A stretch of 63,065 nucleotides of DNA, taken from Bacteroidetes bacterium RIFCSPLOWO2_12_FULL_35_15. Its GTDB lineage: Bacteria > Bacteroidota > Bacteroidia > 2-12-FULL-35-15. Each line of letters starts with the position of its first letter. Positions within the stretch are counted from its first letter, which is position 1. Below the pieces are notes generated by a model. The model saw only the letters and a list, made by a program, of their open reading frames with translations. It had not been told where the DNA came from and did not search any database. The stretch is from positions 1 through 63,065 of the forward strand of contig MEPB01000072.1 of NCBI GenBank assembly GCA_001769385.1. The letters run 5' to 3'. Below are positions 35,301 to 44,605 of this stretch, piece after piece. The position numbers and the translations under genes were made by a program.

Positions 35301-35835
35301 AGTTGGCTTAAAAATAAAAGAAGCAATAACGAACAGCATTGAATCAACTCCAAATTCAACAGACTCAAACGGTCATTCTGGTGGCAGTAGAATTGATGGA
35401 GGTAAACCAAATCCTAAAAACAATTTGATTGGAATAGTAGCAGAAAAATCGGTTTACGATTTAATGTTACTGAAAAACAGCTCAACAGAATGGATTTCAA
35501 AAAATGCTGCAAGAGCAGGTGTAAATCCTGAGGGCTCTGATTCACACGGCTGTGACATTACTTACGTTGATGAATTTAATCAAATACAATACGTTGAAGT
35601 AAAAGGTGCAATAGATAATCAAAATCATTTTTATATTACATACAAAGAATACTACAAGGCATTAAAAGAGAAAGAGAATTACCAAATTATATTAGTGAAA
35701 TTTGCTTTGGATAATGAAAAAAGAGAGCCGAATCATCTTGGTAATATATTTTTACTTGATGCAAACTCAGATGTATTTCATAATAATAAGTTCTCTGCAA
35801 ATTTTAATAGTTTAGAAATTACTTTCCAAAATTAA
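32311..35835 (+). CDS. sacsin-type protein, C-terminal part with DUF3883 domain
   Basis: The frame (1174 aa from a TTG, no good start) continues the protein above. It is mostly helical and uncharacterised until the C-terminal DUF3883 domain (about 1030-1150): IGIVAEKSVYDLML, then GSDSHGCDITYVDEFNQIQYVEVKGA, where D and E-V-K form a PD-(D/E)xK-like site, and ITYKEYYKALKEKENYQIIL. It probably belongs to the same gene as 31223-32347. As drawn it would lack its ATPase and be non-functional. Confidence 0.8.
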   Translation: MVFERNTEAPILNTLYDKLINNLSVQKILYDRITQKFYKPVDVVIADGFDKNLFPDNQLNGKRLIYVGNSNTRDWLKDEFKIEYLSYETIAEHIERECIRQKNKANIPYFENLYKYLVDHNDLNLKEKKVLLTSKMKLLSSEEDVFYGFKEKIEFPDSIQTKIHFIHPKIKISDRRQGQGQTGFLEYNTELLVRRFLKLYDEGVPPLDILTSLLKLNISDRLNSEIRQKILLPVRAKNKWLNPFTHPVYIESDELKNLFSPEKLIDYKVLGDIDIKDDILTTKLLQFGAWNIPAIYFSEKPITVSNPDSRYLYLNSISGYSTINYQIKGDWILDIPKSFNQWFTDTIINNWNLYLTVIEDESNPSIKYKSQTSNQYLLSRYQLKHVSSMIKYLKEEHWILLNEISEPLSKSDVVGVDLIEAIQQQSFLFKKYLKVLPIHFSHNSDFVSTIGLHHLDSKAISTFKNILRNIHISYSSKQDIDKEFVLFYNKILSKLFDLFNYPSFNKDEIVQLKQTFFLGINELDKKLEWKSSDKIYYIEDKPSYDILPKEIKEIIQPHFTNRDRNRFGQIAKRLGLDFKVVMVQEVSEAKVIKELSLCEWLTNISESLGLVEVLLETNLDNILDDIRDSKVKVCDSFEIKLFKDAVNINTLQNVPYKIQADKNYLIYIREQRNIKENVFLANVLNDLLVELLGRDLSTVRLSLIDFFSQSDRKSYIDKYGVADDRVEDIRAKLTGFIFTKRQFFWLTILDIRAIPNPTNYLKDGSVDLLSISNLLNVSFQDLVKYNEAINFDAINNILNIEHLDLLLTMLKISIEQYNQKSEIKIDFRHHYLNQIEGIKQKMKPLFENKIYTHLSNQEISEKSKFQNTIDTYLAEPIGIFTSPILKIDLQNIFFLAFKNKYPYLSINESDVSVVVRNTLLGMYKKNKEEFENNISNNKGYEKVVDEFLAVNTNRSLLYFENTIPELVKLFDVFYKNSNVTSTEGQQNSIDLSQYFNKVGLKIKEAITNSIESTPNSTDSNGHSGGSRIDGGKPNPKNNLIGIVAEKSVYDLMLLKNSSTEWISKNAARAGVNPEGSDSHGCDITYVDEFNQIQYVEVKGAIDNQNHFYITYKEYYKALKEKENYQIILVKFALDNEKREPNHLGNIFLLDANSDVFHNNKFSANFNSLEITFQN

Positions 35836-35867
35836 AATGATTTATAATTGAACTGTAATGATCCCAA

Positions 35868-37835
35868 TTAAAATAACCTTATCTCCGCTTTCCCGCCCCA
35901 ACGATTCTTTTCATCAATGGTAGAAGCCTTGCCATTTTCGCAATAAATAAATGTTTCCACTTCGTTAAGCCATTGGCCATCGCCTTTATATTCTCCAGAC
36001 TTTAGACCTTGAGAAGTAATGATCCAAATTTTATCCGGGTAGGCATCACGGAGCTGTTTGAAGTCGGATGATTTATTAAGGTTTGCGCTCTCTTTGCTAT
36101 CAATTACAATAACATCAAAATTGGCTATTGGTAAGGTGTTTAATGATTTTACAATTTTGAAGTTGGCTCCACCGGAAATGTTTACTTTTTTCAAAAGTTC
36201 TGTAAATGTAGGCGTACCATATTGTTCACCAGCTGCATATAAAACGGAATGATTGAGCTGATGTAATTTATCGGCAAGTTTTAAGGCTAATCCTGATTTG
36301 CCGGAACCACCATTGCCATAAATGAAAATAGAGGTAGGGGCACAGGCTCTTCCGATCAGTTTTAAATAGTCGCTTGTTAAACCGATTTCTTTGAAGGTCT
36401 CATTTCGGACATCTGACACACTCATTACTTCCGTGCCGGAAAGATTGCTTTTGTTTTTGTTTAAATGATGGTGTGTTAATGCCTGTACCGTTGCTCCGGC
36501 TGCTGCTGCAATCATCGTTGGAATAAAACCTAAACTTTTCATTTCAGTTCCAAAGGCAAAATCATTGCTATCAATCAATCTCTGTAAATTGTGGGAAGCA
36601 TCAATTAAAAATTCTGATCCATCCCGGAGATCCAAGGCATAAACTTCTTTCTTATGAATGCTGCTTTTTACTTGGCGAGGTTTAATCAGATCAAAACTCT
36701 CATCAAATTTCCATGCTTTAATAGCATTTATTTTTTCCGGTGAGCATTGGGAATTACCTAAAAATCCGGTTAATCCTTGTTCATTGATTGATAAGGAAGA
36801 TTTTTTACCTGCTAAATAGGCTGCAAGGTTATCAAAAGCAAATTTAAAGGACGAATAATATTTGTCGCTTTTTGTTACAAAACCTTTATCCAAAGCTCTT
36901 ACAAAATGCTTTTGCAAATTTTGTGCTTTTTCTTTTGTCAGTTTTCCAACAAGATTAATGTATCGCTTAATTAATGAAATAGAGATCATTGGAGCAACCG
37001 AAGTAACAATGCTTGTATAATTCTCTAATTGCTTGGCTTGGATTTTAATATCAAATACTTTCACATCATGTTTTAGAGCTTTTAGAAGCGAATCCTGAAT
37101 ATTCATTACTTCTTCGCCATACATTGATTTTTTATTTACCCTGCGTTCTAAAATCGCCTTTTGAACCGCTTTTAAAAGATTCAATACCTGATCGCGTGTT
37201 TTTTGTTTGTTATGGAAATTAACATAGCGTTTGATTAATGTAATTTCATCATCAACACGCTCCACTAATTTGGCATTGCTTTGCTTTACTTCCTTTTTAG
37301 GCTTGGTAGATTTTGAAGCGACTGGCTTGTTTTTTAGTTCCTTAATGTAGTCCGTTACAGATTCTTCACTGTAATTATCTTCGCCAAAATCGGATGATTT
37401 GATTAAATAAAAATAGCTGTCAGGACTTGCGTATTCATGGTCAGGAGGATAAACATTTAAAATCTCAAATTCCTCGAATACGCTGTTTGGCTTGCTCCTG
37501 AAAACTTCTCCTACTTTGTATTTTGGTTTAAAAAATTTCACTTTTTTCACCACCGGACTTTTTTCTACTTTTTTCCAGTTATCAGGCTTAACAACAAATA
37601 CTCTTTGTTCTTCCTTTTTCTTTTCAGGCTTTACCAATGTTTTTTGATATTCGGATAGCTTCAGAAAGTACAGATCAATCATTCGTTTGATTGTTTCATT
37701 GGATTCATAGGTACTCCAATTGCTACCACCTGACGAAACTTTATTTACAAGCTCATGGCTTTTTTTGAATGTTTCCGGTAAGTTTTCTATTCCGATTTTA
37801 TTTACTTCAGCGAAATAATTGTTGGTCGTTATCAT
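35868..37835 (-). CDS. P-loop (RecA/RadA-like) ATPase of the virus-like element
   Basis: The 655-aa protein has two related helical repeats (LIKRYVNFHNKQKTRDQ at about 200 and LIKRYINLVGKLTKEKA at about 288) and a C-terminal ATPase with Walker A GNGGSGKS (507-514), then VLYAAGEQYGTPTFTELL and Walker B FDVIVIDS, ending NEVETFIYCENGKA and NRWGGKAEIRLF. The ATPase resembles RadA/DnaB-type RecA folds more than FtsK-type packaging ATPases. It is the last gene of the minus-strand unit, next to the helicase and methyltransferase genes, so a replication or genome-processing role is likely. Confidence 0.78.
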   Translation of the reverse strand: MITTNNYFAEVNKIGIENLPETFKKSHELVNKVSSGGSNWSTYESNETIKRMIDLYFLKLSEYQKTLVKPEKKKEEQRVFVVKPDNWKKVEKSPVVKKVKFFKPKYKVGEVFRSKPNSVFEEFEILNVYPPDHEYASPDSYFYLIKSSDFGEDNYSEESVTDYIKELKNKPVASKSTKPKKEVKQSNAKLVERVDDEITLIKRYVNFHNKQKTRDQVLNLLKAVQKAILERRVNKKSMYGEEVMNIQDSLLKALKHDVKVFDIKIQAKQLENYTSIVTSVAPMISISLIKRYINLVGKLTKEKAQNLQKHFVRALDKGFVTKSDKYYSSFKFAFDNLAAYLAGKKSSLSINEQGLTGFLGNSQCSPEKINAIKAWKFDESFDLIKPRQVKSSIHKKEVYALDLRDGSEFLIDASHNLQRLIDSNDFAFGTEMKSLGFIPTMIAAAAGATVQALTHHHLNKNKSNLSGTEVMSVSDVRNETFKEIGLTSDYLKLIGRACAPTSIFIYGNGGSGKSGLALKLADKLHQLNHSVLYAAGEQYGTPTFTELLKKVNISGGANFKIVKSLNTLPIANFDVIVIDSKESANLNKSSDFKQLRDAYPDKIWIITSQGLKSGEYKGDGQWLNEVETFIYCENGKASTIDEKNRWGGKAEIRLF

Positions 37836-37891
37836 AAGTTTAAATTTCTTAGTTTTTATATAAATTGGGTTACACGATAGTTCATGAACCC

Positions 37892-40800
37892 TTACAATTC
37901 CATTAATTCTAATTCCAAGATCAATGCTTCAGCTTCCAATTCCATCTCCATTGCATTGGTATCAGGGACAAAACGCTTTGGCTTTTCTACTTTCAAAACT
38001 ATTTCATCTTTGTTTTGAGATCGTTTAAAGGCTTCCACATCCTTGCGGATCACATCAAATAGTTCCTGATGAATAGAAACAGAGGTGTTAAATTTATTTT
38101 GCAGCACATCAATAAATTCATCCATTTTGTTTTCATCCACATAAGCTCTCATTGTGCCGGAAACCAAATCAAAATTGTTGTTTTTTACAAGTGCCAATAC
38201 CTCTTTGTCGAGGAATAACCAACCACCTTGCGACTTTGTACCCTTAACCATGACTACAAATATTCGGCTACGATTGATCGTAATGGAAACATTATTGGTT
38301 GTAAAAATCATTGCACCGGACTGAACACTTTTCACCAATTTGCGTGCTGCTGCAATGGGTACAATTACTTTGTTTGCATTCTCACCAATTTCAGGATTGT
38401 AATTTTCCGGCAAATAAATCCCTTTTAATACTTCACCTTTTTTAATGGTGGTATAGCTGATTAATTTCCCTTTGGTCGTTGAAAAGGCTTGTAGTAAGTT
38501 GCCTGTAACAATGTATCGTACATTGCGATTTACGTTTTTGGTTTTAATGATCTCATCCCAATTTTCTAAAATGGCTTTGCTTTCGCGTGATGTGAGATTG
38601 GTGGATGCACCAATAATGGATTGTAATTTTAATCCGGTATCGCCCGAAGCAGGTAATTCAATGTATTTGTTGCTATCACCCAATGCGAATTTGAACCCAA
38701 CAGAACTAGGAGAGTAGGGGTTTTTACGTTTCAAGTCAATCTCTATTCCTAAAAACAAGGCTTTTGTAAATGTTTGATTCCCTTCGCCAAATGTGATGGA
38801 AGGGTAATTTACCCCACGACCTACATAAAAGAAATTGAAAAAGGCAAGCATGTATTGTTTGTTGTTTTCAGCTTTGGTATCAATTTGTTCAGCGTTTTTA
38901 ACTTTTGCTTTTTCAAGTTCTTCCGTTCTTGAAGCAATCATCATTTGCCTTTCACCTTCATTTACAATTTTTTTGATTTTTGGTTCTTCAGGGATTTTAG
39001 TGATGAGATCCTGATAGCGCAATTCGTTTTCGTTTAAATCCTCTTTCAACCTATTGGCTACAAAAGTTTCGTAAGCATCCAACATTTCACGTTGCATGAC
39101 TTCCGGTTCTGATCCTTGCAATGCTTCATTGATTTTTTGTTCAAGCTCCTTTTGTGAGAATGGCTTTTTCAACACATTGGCATACACTTTTTGCAAAATG
39201 GTATCATCCCCAAATGAGCTGTGTCCACCTTTACCGGATTTTAAGATCGTAGTTTCAATGACTTCGGCTTCTAAATCCATAGCTTCTACTTCTAAATCAT
39301 ATTCTCCAGTCTGCCTTAAATAGTCCACACGTTTATTATACCGGGATACAATCTCATTGTAAAATTCAGCTTGCATTTTTGTTGAAAGAACTGCCACACG
39401 GCCTGAAACCTTTTGTGCTGCATTTTCAACAAAATTGCCTTCATTTTTACTATCTGTTTCACTTTCATTCAGCTTCAATGGATCATCAATAAGCATATTT
39501 AAACTCTGCTTATTACTTTGGTCATTATTTTCCATCAAATATTCCTTTACCACTTTGTCCCCGATTTTATTCAGGAAATCTTCTGACTTTAAAATGGTAT
39601 CTGATTGCTTTTGATTGCTTGTCGTGTTTGCATTTAATGATTTCAATTTTTTTTGCATCATCATAAACAAACGCTTTTCAGCAGGTATAGCAGAACTGAT
39701 GTATTTGTATTCGGGCTTTAAAATTTGCCCGGTACGATTCACACGCCCCATTTTTTGCACCTGTGTATTTACATCAAGCTCCATTTGTAAACCAATAAAA
39801 ACACGTTGCTTTACCTGTTCACGCATAACTTTGTTAGTTGTTACTGCATGTGCCGATGCTCCGGTACTTCCTGATTGATTAATCATTAAACAATCCACTT
39901 CATTGTTATTGAATTGTCGGAAAGCATCATTGGTGCTAATCTTCTTACGTTTAGTAATTACTCCTTGAAACCGTTTTACAGATGCTTTTACTTCGTCAAT
40001 CAATCCTAAAAAACGATTGAATTTGTTTTTGCGGAAAGGGCAGGAGCAACCATTTAAACTATTGCTCGTATCATTTTCATCGTAACCTCCTTTGTTTTTA
40101 ATAAGGATATTCATTGGTTTTGGCGAGAAATAGAAATCTAAATCCACTCCAAACATTTTTTTGATTCTTACACTTTGAATTTCGCTCAAGCTGGTATAAC
40201 CGTATTCGGCATTTTGCATATCCCCATTTAAAATGGCATATCCCCAAATGGTATCGTTTCCATCCCATTCAAGCACATACCAGTCTGTACCACCAATAAA
40301 GAAATGCGCTTTTGCAATAGCAAATTCATTGAATTTCTTTGGCTCTTCATGCTTTGGCAAGTCCTTTTTGTATTTGTTGTATTCTTTTTCGGTGGAATAT
40401 AGTTTAGGTATCTCATCCACCTGCTTGTTCAATCGCTCAATGACTTCATGCAATTCTTCATTGCCGATGATTGCCGATTGTTGAATTTTCGGCATAAACT
40501 TTTTCAGCTTTGGCGAAAGATCACTTGTCTGAACACCATTTTTCGGCCTTGTTTTTACAGGCTTCGCATCGAAATCCGTAACTAAATTTAATTGCAGTTC
40601 ATACTTGCGCCCAGTAACTTCTACAATGGAGAAACCCGCTTTACGGATTTTCTGAATGATGTAATCAATTGGCGAAATGCTTATTCCGGTACTTACTTTT
40701 TCAATCTTTTCCTGAATAGCCATGTATTTCATTTTGGCATCCGGGGAGAGATCAGCAAGTGCAATTGTTTTATAAACACTTTTTCCTTCCGAATCTTTTT

Positions 40801-42508
40801 CGGTAAAACGCAATACGCCATCCAAGCCTTTTTGCAATACCACTGCAAAATCTGCATTGATCGTTTCTCCTTCTTCCACTCCTAAATCCTCAAGAAAACT
40901 ACCCATTGTATTTGCAAAAGCGATCACAGGCTTTCTACCGGCTTTTAAATCAATAATGGCTTCATCGGCTACTGCATCCGCTTTAATGCTCATCAACATT
41001 TGATTGATAACATTAAATACTTTAGAGAAATAGGGTTGGTTATCAATACCTGCTTTATTTGTGCCTTTTCGTCCTTCGACTTCTTTGTATTCGGCTGCAA
41101 GAATATCATCCATGTTTTCAAATACAGGTTTCAAATCTGTTGCTTGAAATTCAATTACGTCCCGGATAATGTCGGTGATGTTATCAGCAATGGCACAATG
41201 TTGTTTTTCTAAAGCATCTAGGGTAATGTATTTAACTACAATCCCATCCATTGTTCTTTCCCTGCGCATCATTTGCCCTTCCTTAACCAATTGAGAAGAA
41301 AGGATTTCTTGTAAGGCTACACCACCGGAAGTAATGGCTTCCACCAATTCATCAGAAGTCATGTTGGCATCGCTCATTGCAGTTTTCATGGCGTAAATCG
41401 GCATGTTATCCGGTCGTTTGGCGAATGTTGCCGATAAGAAAGTAACGCCTATTGTTTGGGCTACAATCCCTTGCAAAACTTGTCCGGTGTTTGATGATCC
41501 TGAAGCATTATGAGATTCATCAATGACCATGATATTATCCTTTGCTATTTGAGTGATGTAGTTTGACTTTTCACTCAATGCAACAAGCTCTCCGGTGCGC
41601 TTATCGGTTTCATTGGTTGCTATTTGCGAATAGGTAAGCATTACAAAATGACAATCGGCAGGAACTTTTAAACTTTGGAAAACTGATTTTTGTCGCCCGG
41701 CTTCCATTGCCTGATGCAGTATGTTTCCATCCTCATCTTTAATATCTGTTTTAGATTCTTTGCCATTTACAATAAATGGTTTGTAATGTCCCCTGCCAAT
41801 AGCAATCAAATCGCGGTATAAGTCAGAAAACAAGTTTGGTTTTTCAGTTATAAAAATTGGTTTTAATCCTCTTTGCACACCATAAGCAATTACCGCAGCA
41901 GCTTGGCGACCTTTTCCTATTCCGGTTTGATCCCCAATTATTAGAGCTTGTCCTTTTGCTTCGATGTTATAGATTGCCAATGCAACCCCATCTATTTGCT
42001 CGGCTGCAAGAGCTTTGCACAATTCCCCATTGGAACGATAGCCCAAACGGTCAATCACAAAATCGTTAATACTCCCACCAACTGCACGTTTTACCGTATC
42101 CAATGCTTGTTGCATTTCGTAAGCCATGCTATCCGGCACATCCACTTTTAACGAATTGTTTTCGCAGCTCATGGATGCAGGAATGTAAGGGGAGCCGAAT
42201 TCATCCTTGTTATATGGATTTTGTGATTCCTGCCATTTGTCTTGACCAATTTTCACAAAAGTCTTATGGTAATCAAATATGAATCCTTTGAACTTTGTTT
42301 CGCGTTCATAATTTGGATATTCACCCCTCATTTTATAGACAATGAGATAGGATAAAAAAGTTCCTTTTTCAAAGTTGTCTAATTCGACATAAGAAACATT
42401 AAATCCATTTTTAAAAGAATATTTTTTTTTGATTTCCGATTGGGTTTCAAAAGAACCGCCAATCATATTAAATTCTTTGGCAAGTTTAAGTGATGTATTT
42501 TTTCTCAT
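37892..42508 (-). CDS. strawberry-notch-like superfamily 2 helicase
   Basis: The 1538-aa protein shows the strawberry-notch core: IIGDQTGIGKGRQAAAVIAYG near residues 190-210 (Walker A type), DESHNASGSSNTGQ, LSATFAKRP, SGSTGASAHAV and motif VI QKMGRVNRTGQ. Large relatives occur on phages, plasmids and integrated elements, where they are thought to remodel or replicate DNA. It lies 12 bp downstream of an adenine methyltransferase gene. The extreme C-terminus EAEALILELELMEL matches that of the methyltransferase. Confidence 0.9.
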   Translation of the reverse strand: MRKNTSLKLAKEFNMIGGSFETQSEIKKKYSFKNGFNVSYVELDNFEKGTFLSYLIVYKMRGEYPNYERETKFKGFIFDYHKTFVKIGQDKWQESQNPYNKDEFGSPYIPASMSCENNSLKVDVPDSMAYEMQQALDTVKRAVGGSINDFVIDRLGYRSNGELCKALAAEQIDGVALAIYNIEAKGQALIIGDQTGIGKGRQAAAVIAYGVQRGLKPIFITEKPNLFSDLYRDLIAIGRGHYKPFIVNGKESKTDIKDEDGNILHQAMEAGRQKSVFQSLKVPADCHFVMLTYSQIATNETDKRTGELVALSEKSNYITQIAKDNIMVIDESHNASGSSNTGQVLQGIVAQTIGVTFLSATFAKRPDNMPIYAMKTAMSDANMTSDELVEAITSGGVALQEILSSQLVKEGQMMRRERTMDGIVVKYITLDALEKQHCAIADNITDIIRDVIEFQATDLKPVFENMDDILAAEYKEVEGRKGTNKAGIDNQPYFSKVFNVINQMLMSIKADAVADEAIIDLKAGRKPVIAFANTMGSFLEDLGVEEGETINADFAVVLQKGLDGVLRFTEKDSEGKSVYKTIALADLSPDAKMKYMAIQEKIEKVSTGISISPIDYIIQKIRKAGFSIVEVTGRKYELQLNLVTDFDAKPVKTRPKNGVQTSDLSPKLKKFMPKIQQSAIIGNEELHEVIERLNKQVDEIPKLYSTEKEYNKYKKDLPKHEEPKKFNEFAIAKAHFFIGGTDWYVLEWDGNDTIWGYAILNGDMQNAEYGYTSLSEIQSVRIKKMFGVDLDFYFSPKPMNILIKNKGGYDENDTSNSLNGCSCPFRKNKFNRFLGLIDEVKASVKRFQGVITKRKKISTNDAFRQFNNNEVDCLMINQSGSTGASAHAVTTNKVMREQVKQRVFIGLQMELDVNTQVQKMGRVNRTGQILKPEYKYISSAIPAEKRLFMMMQKKLKSLNANTTSNQKQSDTILKSEDFLNKIGDKVVKEYLMENNDQSNKQSLNMLIDDPLKLNESETDSKNEGNFVENAAQKVSGRVAVLSTKMQAEFYNEIVSRYNKRVDYLRQTGEYDLEVEAMDLEAEVIETTILKSGKGGHSSFGDDTILQKVYANVLKKPFSQKELEQKINEALQGSEPEVMQREMLDAYETFVANRLKEDLNENELRYQDLITKIPEEPKIKKIVNEGERQMMIASRTEELEKAKVKNAEQIDTKAENNKQYMLAFFNFFYVGRGVNYPSITFGEGNQTFTKALFLGIEIDLKRKNPYSPSSVGFKFALGDSNKYIELPASGDTGLKLQSIIGASTNLTSRESKAILENWDEIIKTKNVNRNVRYIVTGNLLQAFSTTKGKLISYTTIKKGEVLKGIYLPENYNPEIGENANKVIVPIAAARKLVKSVQSGAMIFTTNNVSITINRSRIFVVMVKGTKSQGGWLFLDKEVLALVKNNNFDLVSGTMRAYVDENKMDEFIDVLQNKFNTSVSIHQELFDVIRKDVEAFKRSQNKDEIVLKVEKPKRFVPDTNAMEMELEAEALILELELMEL

Positions 42509-42520
42509 TTTGATAGTATT

Positions 42521-43546
42521 TTAATTTTTCTCTGTCAGCATTAATTCTAATTCCAGTGCCAATGCTTCAGCTTCGATTTCAATCCCTGAAGTACTTTTGA
42601 TTTCTGATGTTTCATTGGTATCGACATATTTTGCAACCCTGTTGTATAATTCCTCGAAAGAAAAAACTGTACGGTCATGATTAGGATTATAGAGTGGGGG
42701 ATAACCTTCGGGCTTAGCTTTGCGCCCATCAATTAAGATCAAACGAACATTAAAAGCTGTTCCCTGCCGGCTGTATAATTTGTGGCCATCAATGTTTATG
42801 CAGTCAAGAACATTGTAATATTTATTCAGGTAAGCAAAAAAGGTTCTGTTTTTTCCGGCTTGTATTCTGCCTTTATCATCCCATGAAGTATGACCACCAA
42901 TGATAAGTGCAGCTCGTCCTTTGTCTTTCATGGTGTCTAATGCACGAATACACATGACATGATCCAATACATCAAACTCAAATTCATTGATCTTAACTCT
43001 GTCGCATTTGCCGAAAGGAGGATTGCTAATAACTGCATCGAAAGACTTATTAAACTGGAATGCTTTAGTAGCATCCTGTTGATATACTTTGAAAAAACCT
43101 TGCTCTTGCAGATTGCTATTTCTTGTTTCATCAATTTCATTCACTGCAAAATTGTGAGCTTCGGAGGCAATGGTTAACAGTCCATTTCCGGCAGATGGTT
43201 CAAAATAAAATCCATCGCCATCCACTTTACAAAACATACCTGCAATAAAACCAATAGGAGCCGGGGTGGAATATTGCTGTAAAAGCATACTTTGGCTAGT
43301 CCGGTGGCTAAGTGTTACCTGTTTGTTATACAAGTCCACAATGCTCAAATAACGCTCATATACTGACAAATCCTGATGGGCTAAACTTCGAGCTTCCAAA
43401 ACGATGGAAAGCTCTGTAAATTCTTTTACAGTGTTTTTATCGGTAATGCCAAAGGATGCAGCAATTCGTTCAACCGATGTTTTATTGTGCTTTACATCAT
43501 TCGACAAATCTTCACGCATACGTTTAATAAATTCCTGCTTTTTCAT
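42521..43546 (-). CDS. N6-adenine DNA methyltransferase of the element
   Basis: I start at the ATG at 43546 (MKKQEFIKRMREDLS), giving 341 aa; the upstream ATG would overlap the previous ORF. It has LQQYSTPAPIGFIAG, motif I FEPSAGNGLL and catalytic SNPPFG, as in adenine methyltransferases without a specificity subunit. The C-terminus IEAEALALELELML closely resembles that of the helicase. It may modify element DNA against host restriction. A Type I restriction system lies 18 kb away. Confidence 0.85.
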   Translation of the reverse strand: MKKQEFIKRMREDLSNDVKHNKTSVERIAASFGITDKNTVKEFTELSIVLEARSLAHQDLSVYERYLSIVDLYNKQVTLSHRTSQSMLLQQYSTPAPIGFIAGMFCKVDGDGFYFEPSAGNGLLTIASEAHNFAVNEIDETRNSNLQEQGFFKVYQQDATKAFQFNKSFDAVISNPPFGKCDRVKINEFEFDVLDHVMCIRALDTMKDKGRAALIIGGHTSWDDKGRIQAGKNRTFFAYLNKYYNVLDCINIDGHKLYSRQGTAFNVRLILIDGRKAKPEGYPPLYNPNHDRTVFSFEELYNRVAKYVDTNETSEIKSTSGIEIEAEALALELELMLTEKN

Positions 43547-43550
43547 TTGA

Positions 43551-43754
43551 CTATCGAATACGAATGGGGATCTGCACATTAAAAACTCTTATGGCTTCAA
43601 TAGTTATTGCTCCAATGGCTGCACCAATCAGTATATCACGCAAACGGTTTCCTTTATCTTCTTTGACCGTAAAAGTTTGAAACTCTTTTGTTTCCGTATG
43701 AGGATTCAGATTGAGTACGGTAGCTGTTTGCCGTTTTGCGTTTGAATAAGCCAT
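43551..43754 (-). CDS. C-terminal part of the spanin-like protein, shifted frame
   Basis: The frame contains TATVLNLNPHTETKEFQTF-TVKED and a membrane helix (LRDILIGAAIGAITIEAI). Removing one A from the AAAA run near 43725 joins it to the 197-aa frame upstream as LFKRKRQTATVLNLNP, a typical continuation for Bacteroidota phage spanin-like proteins. An independent overlapping gene starting at MAYSNAKRQ is the alternative. Confidence 0.5.
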   Translation of the reverse strand: MAYSNAKRQTATVLNLNPHTETKEFQTFTVKEDKGNRLRDILIGAAIGAITIEAIRVFNVQIPIRIR

Positions 43755-44247
43755 TTCTTTTCCAGTCCTGGACTAATTCAAATTCATTGAACACTTTGTA
43801 GTCAACCTTTGTAGTGTCTTTATTTGCAATAACTATAAAGCGTTCCCATTTGTTTTCATAGTGAGTGGAGTATTCAGGATACACATACGAAATACCATCT
43901 TTGCCTTTTATAGTATCGTGAATCAAAACTATTCCGGTAGAAGTTTTAATGTTATTTCCGGTAATGGTTGCTAAATAAGTTGCTGAAATGGTAAGCTTAT
44001 CCACCATCTTTTGAACTTTTGCCAATGCCGAACTATCAATTGCATGAAGGTTTTTAAAACTCTTTACAGAACCATAGAGTAGGGTTGTGGTCGTTTTTTG
44101 CTGACCAAGTTCATTGCGTGTTTGCTTCAGCGTATCTGAACTTGCCTTGTACATTTTTTCAAATGAATCAGATTGGATGCAGCTATTGCGTAAACAAACG
44201 CAAAGCACAAGAATCAGTAATGTGTAAAAATAATCGCGCTTATTCAT
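43654..44247 (-). CDS. spanin-like (Rz-type) membrane-anchored protein
   Basis: The 197-aa frame has an N-terminal membrane helix (YFYTLLILVLCVCL), a heptad-rich stretch (about 25-80) with KASSDTLKQTRNELG, and a C-terminal part with KVDYKVFNEFELVQDWKRNGLFKRK. Helix, coiled coil, then short beta-rich tail is the layout of inner-membrane spanin-like lysis proteins in Bacteroidota phages. The last 27 residues after KRK look out of frame (see the ORF at 43551). It follows a holin-like gene with an 8-bp overlap and lies downstream of a lysozyme gene. Confidence 0.6.
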   Translation of the reverse strand: MNKRDYFYTLLILVLCVCLRNSCIQSDSFEKMYKASSDTLKQTRNELGQQKTTTTLLYGSVKSFKNLHAIDSSALAKVQKMVDKLTISATYLATITGNNIKTSTGIVLIHDTIKGKDGISYVYPEYSTHYENKWERFIVIANKDTTKVDYKVFNEFELVQDWKRNGLFKRKTANSYRTQSESSYGNKRVSNFYGQRR

Positions 44248-44563
44248 TGGGTGTAGCTCCTATCAGTTTTAAGATTTTTTCAATAAAAAATAATGGAACA
44301 ATTCCGCTTAACAATGCGTGAATGGTGTAAAATGGTGCATCATTATCAGCTTGAATGTGAAGCATTTTTACAAGATCATCTGCCATAAGCAAGGATGCAA
44401 ACCCTGCAATCAATGTAAGCGCAATGCTTACCCAGCTATCTTTAAAAAAGAATGCAATTTGAAAAGGCTGATTTAATCTTTTTTGTTTTTGAATGGCATA
44501 CAAAAACTTGATAATAAAACCGCAAAAAAGCAGTGTTATATTTAGTAAGGTTAAGTGGTTCAT
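44240..44563 (-). CDS. holin-like small membrane protein, 107 aa
   Basis: There are three hydrophobic segments (LLNITLLFCGFIIKFLYAI, WVSIALTLIAGFASLLMA, TIHALLSGIVPLFFIEKIL) with charged loops and no signal peptide. Size, topology and position between lysozyme and spanin-like genes suggest a holin or antiholin. No family is recognised, so this is by context. Confidence 0.6.
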   Translation of the reverse strand: MNHLTLLNITLLFCGFIIKFLYAIQKQKRLNQPFQIAFFFKDSWVSIALTLIAGFASLLMADDLVKMLHIQADNDAPFYTIHALLSGIVPLFFIEKILKLIGATPNE

Positions 44564-44605
44564 ATTATTGATTGTTAAACTGTTTTAAAATTTGCTTGAA
44601 CTAAA

